Source: an uncultured Collinsella sp. (GTDB lineage Bacteria; Actinomycetota; Coriobacteriia; Coriobacteriales; Coriobacteriaceae). From it: a stretch of DNA of 20,074 nucleotides. The translations under genes and the position numbers were made by a program. Location: NCBI GenBank assembly GCA_958423535.1, contig CATZRJ010000035.1:1-20074 (forward strand), read 5' to 3'. Position 1 is the stretch's first letter. Every line of letters begins with the position of its first letter. Shown here in pieces: positions 14,595 to 20,074 of the stretch. The notes beneath the pieces are model-generated. The model had not been told where the DNA came from, ran no database searches, and saw only the letters and a program-made list of their open reading frames with translations.

Positions 14595-14755
14595 GACGGC
14601 TCCTCTCGTCCTGTTAGCGCAATTGTCGCAAAAGGAGCGCGGGCATGATGGCTCAACTTGGTGAGTGGCGCGGAATTAAGCACGGAATGAAGAGTGTGGC
14701 GCTGGCGTGGCGGGGTATGCTGGAGGGGACCATCAACCCAGCGAAAGGGGAGAGC

Positions 14756-16141
14756 ATGACGGATCAGGAAACGCCCGAGCGTGCGCATGTGACGGCCGAC
14801 GATATCGAGGCTGCCAACGACCTTATCGACTTTATCGAGGCATGCCCCAGCATGTTCCATACGGCGGCGACCATTATGGCCGAGCTCGACGAGGCGGGCT
14901 TTACCTACCTGCCCGAGAACGCGGCGTGGGACATCGAGCCGGGCGGGCGTTATTACACGCAGCGCAACACCTCGAGCGTTGTCGCCTTTAAGGTGGGCGA
15001 GGACCTGGCCGCGACGTGGGGCGAGGACGGCGTTGCCGGTGACTATCATTTTCAGCTCACGGCGTCGCACAGCGATTCGCCGACGTTTAAGGTCAAGGCC
15101 GTGCCTGAGCTTGACGGCGCGGGCGAGACGCTGCGCCTGAACACCGAGGCCTACGGCGGCATGATCGACTACACCTGGTTCGATCGCCCGCTGGCGCTCG
15201 CGGGCCGCGTGTTGGTGCGTGAGGGCGACCGTATTGAGAGCCGTCTACTTGCCACCGAGCGCGAGGTCGCTATCATTCCGAGCCTTGCTATCCACATGAA
15301 CCGCGGCGTTAACGAAGCCTTTGCTCCCAACCGAGCCGTCGACCTTTGCCCGCTTATCAGCGCCGGTGATCTTAAGCAGGGCGACTTTGATGCTCTGATC
15401 GCCGACGAGCTGGACGTTGAGCCCGAGCAGATTCTGGGCCGCGATCTGTTCCTGGTCAATCGTCAGGATGCGCGCATTTGGGGCTGGGCTGACGAGTTTA
15501 TCTCGACGCCCAAGCTCGACGACCTGGCCTGCGCCTACACCTCGCTGCAGGCATTTTTGGGCGCCGAGAACGCGCACGATGTCTCGGTCTTCTGCTGCTT
15601 CGATAACGAGGAGGTTGGCTCCGAGACCAAGCAGGGCGCCATGTCGACGTTCTTGGCCGATGCGTTGCGACGCATTAACGGATCGCTGGGCTTTGACGAC
15701 GAGTCGTACCATCGCGCACTTGCCGCCTCGATGCTCGTGAGCTGCGACAATGCACATGCTGTGCACCCCAACCACGCCGAGAAGTGCGACGCTCGCAATC
15801 AGGTTGTGCTCAACGGCGGCATCGTCATCAAGGAAGCCGCCAATCAGCACTACTGCACCGATGCCTTTAGCCGCGCAGTGTTCCAGGCCATCTGCGATGA
15901 CGCTGACGTGCCCACGCAGGCCTTCGCCAACAAGAGCGATATGGCCGGCGGCTCCACGCTCGGCAATCTGTCCAATATACAGGCGAGCATGCATGCTGTG
16001 GACGTGGGCCTGCCGCAGCTTGCCATGCACTCGAGCTACGAGACCGGCGGCGTGCGCGACGTGATGTACGCCATCCGCGCCCTCACGGCCTTCTACGAGC
16101 GAAACCTAACCATCAACGGCGCCGAAAGCGTGGAGCTCTAA
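14756..16141 (+). CDS. M18 family aspartyl/acidic aminopeptidase
   Basis: Cytosolic dizinc exopeptidase that removes N-terminal acidic (and other) residues from peptides. The ATG at 14756 follows GAAAGGGGAGAG, giving 461 aa, the normal family size; an upstream in-frame ATG at 14645 would add 37 poorly structured residues without a ribosome site. Metal and catalytic residues are in order: His105 (TASHSDSPT), Asp255 (TPKLDDLACA), Glu285/Glu286 (DNEEVGSETKQGA), Asp331 (SCDNAHAVHPN) and His425 (QLAMHSSYET). SDMAGGSTLGN is the usual substrate-site loop. No signal peptide. Single gene, divergent from the Ntn-hydrolase gene, with a short hairpin repeat and a strong terminator downstream. Confidence 0.94.
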   Translation: MTDQETPERAHVTADDIEAANDLIDFIEACPSMFHTAATIMAELDEAGFTYLPENAAWDIEPGGRYYTQRNTSSVVAFKVGEDLAATWGEDGVAGDYHFQLTASHSDSPTFKVKAVPELDGAGETLRLNTEAYGGMIDYTWFDRPLALAGRVLVREGDRIESRLLATEREVAIIPSLAIHMNRGVNEAFAPNRAVDLCPLISAGDLKQGDFDALIADELDVEPEQILGRDLFLVNRQDARIWGWADEFISTPKLDDLACAYTSLQAFLGAENAHDVSVFCCFDNEEVGSETKQGAMSTFLADALRRINGSLGFDDESYHRALAASMLVSCDNAHAVHPNHAEKCDARNQVVLNGGIVIKEAANQHYCTDAFSRAVFQAICDDADVPTQAFANKSDMAGGSTLGNLSNIQASMHAVDVGLPQLAMHSSYETGGVRDVMYAIRALTAFYERNLTINGAESVEL

Positions 16142-16179
16142 AACCTACCAAAAAGGGACAGGTTCATTTTGGCAGGTTT
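16141..16179 (-). repeat. ACCTGCC hairpin repeat, copy B
   Basis: Read on the minus strand it matches copy A: AAACCTGCCAAAATGAACCT, then GTCCCTTTTTGGTAGGTTT. The 13 outer bases on each side pair (AAACCTGCCAAAA with TTTTTGGTAGGTTT, one G-U). It starts on the last base of the aminopeptidase stop codon. Confidence 0.8.
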
Positions 16180-16228
16180 CATCTGGGCGAATGCAAAGGG
16201 TGAAACCGAACTAGATCTGTGATACGTG

Positions 16229-16262
16229 GCCGCCGAGGTGCAGTGTGCCTCGGCGGCTTTTT
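16229..16262 (+). terminator. Rho-independent terminator of the aminopeptidase gene
   Basis: GCCGCCGAGG (16229-16238) and CCTCGGCGGC (16248-16257) form a perfect 10-bp stem with a 9-nt loop, followed by five T. Confidence 0.92.
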
Positions 16263-16280
16263 GTGTACAGAGCACGGCTA

Positions 16281-16332
16281 ATGCTTATAAATGCTATACA
16301 TGCTTTACGTATCTACCATAGAGTTTTATGAT
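16281..16332 (+). promoter_or_regulatory. Toxin-antitoxin promoter with three tandem operator-like repeats
   Basis: ATGCTTATAA (16281), ATGCTATAC (16291) and ATGCTTTAC (16300) are three near-identical direct repeats spaced 9-10 bp apart, about one helical turn. The third overlaps a -35 candidate TTTACG (16304-16309), which is 17 bp from TATGAT (16327-16332), a 5/6 match to the -10 consensus. Ribbon-helix-helix antitoxins bind short direct repeats of this kind and repress their own operon, so this is the likely operator. Confidence 0.6.
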
Positions 16333-16357
16333 AGTTTTGAAGTATTAAGGAGGGGTC

Positions 16358-16738
16358 ATGACCACAACAGCCGCTCAGATCAACGTGCGTCTCGATGCCG
16401 ATCTTAAAAGGAGTGGGGACGCCGCTCTCTCCAGGGCCGGTATGACGCCGAGCCAAGCGGTGCGAGCGCTCTGGCAACTTGCAGCGTCGCTGGCCGATCG
16501 CCCCGGTGCGCTCGAGGATATCCTGCTGCCCAGTCGTGCCCGGGCGGAACAGCGCGAGCGCGAAAAGGCCGCCAAACGTAAGCTCGAGCTCATGGATCAG
16601 GGGTCGAAGCTGTTCGCTGCCGCTTGCCGTGAGTCGGGAATCGATATGGTCAGGGCTCAGCCATCGGACGACGAAGAGCTCAAACGGAATGCCTATGCGG
16701 ATCGCTATGGCGAGGAGATGAGCTGGCTCTATGAGTGA
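16358..16738 (+). CDS. RelB/DinJ-type ribbon-helix-helix antitoxin
   Basis: 126 aa; ATG with AAGGAGGGG just upstream, a very strong site. The N-terminal 50 residues form a ribbon-helix-helix: strand AQINVRLDADLKRSGDAAL, then helix GMTPSQAVRALWQLAA, the classic RelB/DinJ opening. The middle is a charged helix (RAEQREREKAAKRKLELMDQ) and the C-terminal part is acidic and likely unfolded until it wraps the toxin. The coding end overlaps the toxin gene start by 8 bp, so the genes are translationally coupled. It should neutralise the PIN toxin and, with it, repress the promoter at 16281-16332. Pairing of a DinJ-like antitoxin with a PIN toxin rather than a RelE/YafQ toxin is a mixed combination. 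Confidence 0.85.
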   Translation: MTTTAAQINVRLDADLKRSGDAALSRAGMTPSQAVRALWQLAASLADRPGALEDILLPSRARAEQREREKAAKRKLELMDQGSKLFAAACRESGIDMVRAQPSDDEELKRNAYADRYGEEMSWLYE

Positions 16739-17222
16739 GACTCCAAAGCGCATCTTGGTTGACACCAACGTGTGGCTCGATTATTTCATTCCCTCACGAC
16801 GTGGTCGTTCGGTGGCGATTGAGTTTTTACGCGATGCATGCACGGCGCAGGTGGATTTGCTGTATGCGGCGACATCGTCCAAAGACCTGTTCTATTTGAT
16901 TTCAAGCGAACATAAGGCATGGTATCGGCGAGAGCACGGTTCGCTTTCCCAGTATGCCGCTACGGCAGCGACTTCGCTTGCATGGGATTGTCTTAGCGTG
17001 CTTTCGCAGCTTGCCACGCCAGTGCCCTGTGACCTGAGCGATATATGGATGGCGAGCAGGCAGCGTGAGCTCCATAGCGATTACGAAGACGATTTAATCA
17101 TTGCGGCAGCGATACGCGCCCAAGCAGATTTACTGGTCACCAACGATGTCAAGCTCTGTTCGCATGCGCCCGTCGCAGCAATGAGTGTAGAAGACGCAAA
17201 AAATTACTTAGCAACGCTCTAA
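16731..17222 (+). CDS. PIN-domain toxin (VapC-like ribonuclease)
   Basis: 163 aa PIN-domain RNase, expected to cut RNA with Mg2+ or Mn2+ when free of antitoxin. Acidic centre: Asp11 (ILVDTNVWLDYF), Glu31 (AIEFLRDA), Asp120/121 (DYEDDLIIAAAIRAQADLL) and Asp139 (VTNDVKL). The length is slightly above the usual 130-150. Target RNA is unknown; VapC proteins often cut tRNA or rRNA loops. The ATG lies within the last codons of the antitoxin gene. Convergent with the dehydrogenase gene, with three hairpins between them. Confidence 0.87.
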   Translation: MSETPKRILVDTNVWLDYFIPSRRGRSVAIEFLRDACTAQVDLLYAATSSKDLFYLISSEHKAWYRREHGSLSQYAATAATSLAWDCLSVLSQLATPVPCDLSDIWMASRQRELHSDYEDDLIIAAAIRAQADLLVTNDVKLCSHAPVAAMSVEDAKNYLATL

Positions 17223-17295
17223 CAATTTGAAGACCCCACAGGTTGAGCAAAAGTCAGCGAGAGCCTGCCGTTTGAGCCAAGGTGCCGTGAAATGA

Positions 17296-17451
17296 AAAGG
17301 CGCTGACCTTCTGGTCGCGCCTTTGAAATTGAACGGCAGATTGGCCAAACGGCGGGCTCGCAGCGTCGACCGGTCCGCCGTTCGTTAGAACGGCGGAACC
17401 CATGGGGGTCGCAGCGTCGAGGGGTTCCGGCGTTTGGTAAAACGCCGGAAC
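17296..17451. terminator. Three successive hairpins between convergent genes
   Basis: Hairpin 1: AAAGGCGCTGACC (17296-17308) with GGTCGCGCCTTT (17313-17324), one bulged T. Hairpin 2: TCCGCCGTTC (17374-17383) with GAACGGCGGA (17388-17397), loop GTTA. Hairpin 3: GTTCCGGCGTTT (17424-17435) with AAACGCCGGAAC (17440-17451), loop GGTA. TCGCAGCGTCGA occurs before hairpin 2 (17359-17370) and hairpin 3 (17409-17420), so these two form a tandem unit. Hairpin 3 ends 3 bp from the dehydrogenase stop and probably terminates it; hairpin 1 probably serves the toxin side. Confidence 0.75.
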
Positions 17452-17453
17452 AA

Positions 17454-18389
17454 TCAGTGCTCGATCCAGCAGCGAAGCGTCTCGCCGGCCTGCAGGTGAT
17501 GCAGATTCTCCGCGGCAATGTCGACGACGTTGTTGAGGGTGGCGGCTAGATGGAACCAGCCAGAGACGTGCGGTGTGATGAGCATGTTGGGCGCATCCCA
17601 CAGCGGGCTTGTGGCGGGCAGCGGCTCGGGGTCGGTGACGTCGACCGCGGCGCCGGCGAGATGTCCCGACTCCAGGGCGGCAACCAAGTCGTCGGCGACC
17701 ACAAGGTCGCCGCGGCCGCCGTTGGCAAAGAAGGCACCCGGTTTCATCGCGGCGAAGAACTCGGCGTTCGCCAGGCCGCGGGTCTCGGGTGTGCTGGGCA
17801 TAAAGGACGCGACAACGTCTGCCTCGGCCAGGCGCTCGGACAGGGCGTCCATGCCGTCCATGTCCTCAAACACAATGGGGTAGACGAGTGGATGGCGCTT
17901 GATGCCGCGGACGTGCGCGCCCATGTTGCGGCAGAGTGTGGCAAAGTGACCGCCGATATCGCCCGCGCCCAGCACCAGCACGTTGGCGTTTTTGAGCGAG
18001 GTAACCGGCCCCAAATCCTTCCAGCGATGCTCGCGCTGCAGATCGTGATAGCCGGGCAGACGCTTCATCATGGAAAGGACCATGGCAAACATGTGCTCGC
18101 TCACGGCCTGCCCGTAGGCGCCGATCGAGCAAGACAGCTTGGCTTCAGCCGGCACGGTGCCGGCGGCCAAGTAATCGTCATAGCCGGCGGTCTGCAATTG
18201 CAACAGCTGGAGATGCTCGCATGCCGTGAGCATGCCAGGGTCGATGTTGCCCAGGATCACGTCGGCATCGGCGACCTGTTCACGTGTGGCGGCGTCGGCG
18301 CTCGTGTAGATAAAGTCCTCGCCTGGAGCGCTCGACTCGAGGATCGCACGATGGCGGTCGTTGACAGGCAACAAAACCAGGATGTTCAC
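17454..18389 (-). CDS. D-2-hydroxyacid dehydrogenase family protein
   Basis: 311 aa cytosolic oxidoreductase that interconverts a 2-keto acid and a D-2-hydroxyacid. Rossmann motif GAGDIGG (141-147) and catalytic triad Arg226 (GGRGDLVV), Glu255 (TDPEPLP) and His274 (TPHVSGW) are intact. The residues after the second Rossmann strand are basic (RGIKRHP) where NAD enzymes usually carry Asp, which suggests NADP(H); this is inference. The substrate cannot be read from the sequence; it could be glyoxylate/hydroxypyruvate, phenylpyruvate or another keto acid. Starts at ATG 18389. Hairpin repeat copy C lies just upstream. Confidence 0.88.
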   Translation of the reverse strand: MNILVLLPVNDRHRAILESSAPGEDFIYTSADAATREQVADADVILGNIDPGMLTACEHLQLLQLQTAGYDDYLAAGTVPAEAKLSCSIGAYGQAVSEHMFAMVLSMMKRLPGYHDLQREHRWKDLGPVTSLKNANVLVLGAGDIGGHFATLCRNMGAHVRGIKRHPLVYPIVFEDMDGMDALSERLAEADVVASFMPSTPETRGLANAEFFAAMKPGAFFANGGRGDLVVADDLVAALESGHLAGAAVDVTDPEPLPATSPLWDAPNMLITPHVSGWFHLAATLNNVVDIAAENLHHLQAGETLRCWIEH

Positions 18390-18409
18390 AAGCAGTCATC
18401 TCCGCTCAG

Positions 18410-18447
18410 CCTGCCAAAAAAGGACAGGTTTATTTTGGCAGGTTTTA
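18410..18447 (-). repeat. ACCTGCC hairpin repeat, copy C
   Basis: CCTGCCAAAA (18410-18419) pairs with TTTTGGCAGG (18433-18442) around a 13-nt loop, followed by four T on the plus strand. On the minus strand it matches copy A (AAACCTGCCAAAATAAACCT). It lies between the methionine aminopeptidase 3' end and the dehydrogenase 5' end. Confidence 0.8.
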
Positions 18448-18518
18448 TCAGGCAAAACGTTCAAATAAAACGCCGGATGCAAAGCGGGTTTGCCCGTCAG
18501 CATCCGGCGCATCTGCGG

Positions 18519-19406
18519 CTACCAGCTCAGCAGCTCGTAGCCGTCCTCGGTCACCACGAGCTGTACCTCGCACTGGGCCGAATCACTGCCGTCCTTGGTG
18601 CGCACGCACCAACCGTCGCCCTTGCTAATCTTGATGTCGGGTGCTCCGGCGTTGACCATGGGCTCGATGGTAAAGACCATGCCCGGAGCCATGATGGTGT
18701 CCACATCGGGCGCCTCGGTGGTAAAGCCCACAAACGGGTCCTCGTGGAACTCCTTGCCAATGCCGTGTCCGCCGTACTCGCGCACCACGCTAAAGCCGGC
18801 GTCCTCGACCGTCTTTTGAACGGCCTCGGCCATAACGGAGAGCGGTAGCCACGGCTTGACGGCCGCCAGGCCCGCCTCCACGCTGGCGCGGGTGACGTCG
18901 ACCAGGCGCTGGCGCTCGGCAGAGACCTCGCCGATGCAGAACATGCGGCTCGAATCACTAAAGTAGCCGTCCAGGATCGTGGAGCAGTCGACGTTGATGA
19001 TGTCGCCCTCGTGCAGCACGTCCGTATCGCAGGGGATACCGTGACAGACCACGTCGTTGATCGAGGTGCATACGCTCTTGGGGTAGCCCTCGTAGTTGAG
19101 GTCGGCCGGCGTGCCGCCGTGCTCGACGGTGTAGTCGTAGATCATCTGGTCGATCTGGTTGGTGGTCATGCCCGCGGCGATGTGCTCGCCTACGTAATCG
19201 AGCACGCCCACGTTGATGGCGGCCGAGCGCTTGATGCCCTCGATATCGGCGGGCGTCTTGTAGAGCGTGCGGGGCAGAACCTCCCAGCCCTCTTCCCACA
19301 AGCGCTCGAGGCGCTCATCAAAGGTGCTATGGCATTTCTTATATTTTTTGCCGCTGCCGCACCAGCAAGCGTCGTTGCGGCCGGGCACGGGTCCTTTGTC
19401 AAACAT
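18519..19406 (-). CDS. map: Type I methionine aminopeptidase with SEC-C zinc motif
   Basis: Removes the initiator methionine from new proteins at the ribosome. 295 aa. Residues 10-26 (GRNDACWCGSGKKYKKCH) are a SEC-C zinc-binding motif (Cys14, Cys16, Cys25, His26), seen in the extended type I enzymes of many Gram-positive bacteria. The pita-bread catalytic domain follows with all ligands: Asp140 (INVDCS), Asp151 (YFSDSS), His214 (YGGHGIG), Glu248 (FTIEPM) and Glu280 (AQCEVQ), plus substrate-site His122 (CHGIP). ATG 19406 follows GAAAGGAAG. Monocistronic here, away from the ribosomal-protein cluster where map is often found. Confidence 0.96.
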   Translation of the reverse strand: MFDKGPVPGRNDACWCGSGKKYKKCHSTFDERLERLWEEGWEVLPRTLYKTPADIEGIKRSAAINVGVLDYVGEHIAAGMTTNQIDQMIYDYTVEHGGTPADLNYEGYPKSVCTSINDVVCHGIPCDTDVLHEGDIINVDCSTILDGYFSDSSRMFCIGEVSAERQRLVDVTRASVEAGLAAVKPWLPLSVMAEAVQKTVEDAGFSVVREYGGHGIGKEFHEDPFVGFTTEAPDVDTIMAPGMVFTIEPMVNAGAPDIKISKGDGWCVRTKDGSDSAQCEVQLVVTEDGYELLSW

Positions 19407-19459
19407 GGCTAACTTCCTTTCATCCGCAGCTAGTATAGCCCACCCACGCGTCTATAAAA

Positions 19460-19524
19460 GTTGCGGTGATATAGTTCCGATTTAAGCGGTTTAACAGCAC
19501 AAATAGGAACTATATCACCGCAAC
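19460..19524. repeat. GTTGCGGTG palindrome family, copy 3
   Basis: 65 bp, the same total length as copy 1. GTTGCGGTGATATAGTTCC (19460-19478) pairs perfectly with 19506-19524; past one mismatch, ATTT/AAAT extends the stem. Against copy 1, the tenth pair changed from G-C to A-T and the eleventh from A-T to T-A, so both arms changed together. Confidence 0.85.
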
Positions 19525-19566
19525 TGATGGGGCGGGATGGCGAGTGATAGCTGCTGCGTGGTTTTG

Positions 19567-20074
19567 CTAGTAGCTCACCTGGCAGGGGATGCCGAGGGCG
19601 CGCACGCGTGCAGCAATCTTGTCGAGCACCTCGGGCGCCGCTTTAGCAAGGCCGGCGACCGGTGTTTCGCGCGCCACCGTGTAAATGGTCGCCTCCTGTG
19701 GGCGAATGCGCTCGAGCGCCGAGAGCCAAGGGCCAACGTACTCCTCGCCGGTGTTATCGAGAGACTTGCCCCGGTACTCACCGCTCAAAAACATCGTCTG
19801 GATAATGACATGACCGTTAAAGCTCGCGAACGTTTCGATCTGGTGCTCTACATCGTAGGGGCCAACGGGCTGGTCGAGCAGCTGGATAAAAGCCGGGTCG
19901 ACCGTATCGAGCTTGAGGATGTTGTCGTCGACCATCATGAGCGCATCGTGTACCTGGGGACGGTCGGCGCGCGTGCCATTGGAAAGCACGGCAATCTTGG
20001 TGTTTGGGGCCAGCTCGTCGCGCAGCGCGACGGCGCCGGCGATGGCCTGCGGAAACTCCGGTGCGGCGGTGGGC
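19567..20074 (-). CDS. Radical SAM protein, C-terminal part (5' end outside window)
   Basis: The frame is open to the window's right edge and ends with TAG at 19567, so 168 residues are visible. They start PTAAPEFPQAIAGAVALRDE and run through KIAVLSNGT, DNILKLDTVDPAFIQLLDQP, GHVIIQTMFLSGEYRGKS and IYTVARETPVAGL. This is the second half of a TIM-barrel radical SAM domain: APEF follows the usual GNGEPT motif, LSNGT is the third-strand motif, and the KLD segment binds the cofactor or substrate. The CxxxCxxC cluster site lies upstream, outside the window. The role is unknown; it resembles Wyb-like/COG0731-type radical SAM enzymes. Confidence 0.78.
   Translation of the reverse strand, partial: PTAAPEFPQAIAGAVALRDELAPNTKIAVLSNGTRADRPQVHDALMMVDDNILKLDTVDPAFIQLLDQPVGPYDVEHQIETFASFNGHVIIQTMFLSGEYRGKSLDNTGEEYVGPWLSALERIRPQEATIYTVARETPVAGLAKAAPEVLDKIAARVRALGIPCQVSY

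Noticed and set aside
13539..14648. 369-aa frame on the plus strand
   Set aside because: Antisense of the Ntn-hydrolase gene, a by-product of high GC content.
14645..14755. N-terminal extension of the M18 aminopeptidase
   Set aside because: No ribosome site, and the family starts near the ATG at 14756.
17550..18848. 432-aa frame on the plus strand
   Set aside because: Runs antisense across the dehydrogenase, an intergenic repeat and part of map; both sense genes have intact motifs.

Overview
The window looks like a piece of a Collinsella-type chromosome (Coriobacteriia, Actinobacteria). Most genes right of position 5960 are GC-rich with GC-biased third positions, and their products (group III phosphofructokinase, SEC-C methionine aminopeptidase, M18 aminopeptidase, large FtsX-type permease) fit a gut anaerobe of this class. 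The genus is my inference from protein character; no database was consulted. The left 5.5 kb (CRISPR array and cas9) is visibly less GC-rich, as expected of a horizontally moving defence locus.

Region 1 (1-5431) is a compact type II-C-like CRISPR-Cas locus. It holds at least 34 repeats of 36 bp with 33 full spacers of 30-31 bp, a probable tracrRNA read rightwards, and a complete 1004-residue Cas9 read leftwards. No cas1, cas2, csn2 or cas4 lies in the window; the array runs up to the left edge, so adaptation genes may lie beyond it. The crRNA strand is the minus strand. Each repeat ends there in an extended -10 motif (TGATACGCT), as in Neisseria II-C arrays where every repeat drives its own crRNA. 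The tracrRNA anti-repeat sits exactly one repeat period (66 bp) past the last repeat. It therefore looks like a diverged array repeat, separated from the array by a 30-bp fossil spacer.

Region 2 (5432-5966) is the cas9 upstream zone. It carries a truncated GyrI-like gene preceded by a perfect GAAC-N4-GTTC palindrome of the LexA/SOS-box type. No clear terminator separates this promoter from cas9.

Region 3 (5967-9439) is a two-gene ABC exporter: an ATPase and a large FtsX-type permease.

Region 4 (9440-12289) is gene-poor and rich in repeats. It holds two copies of a 300-bp terminator-containing module at a constant offset of 2310 bp, two members of a covarying palindrome family, an XRE-type regulator gene broken by an amber codon and a 1-nt deletion, one small uncharacterised gene, and a nested 113-bp palindrome.

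Region 5 (12290-20074) is ordinary chromosome. It encodes phosphofructokinase, a membrane-anchored Ntn-hydrolase, an M18 aminopeptidase, an RHH antitoxin/PIN toxin pair with three tandem operator-like repeats, a 2-hydroxyacid dehydrogenase, methionine aminopeptidase, and the 3' part of a radical SAM gene cut by the window edge. Short hairpin repeats of two families punctuate the gaps.

Where the genes plausibly work together: Cas9, tracrRNA and array form one interference machine; the ABC ATPase and permease form one exporter; the antitoxin and PIN toxin form one autoregulated module. The other genes look like independent units.
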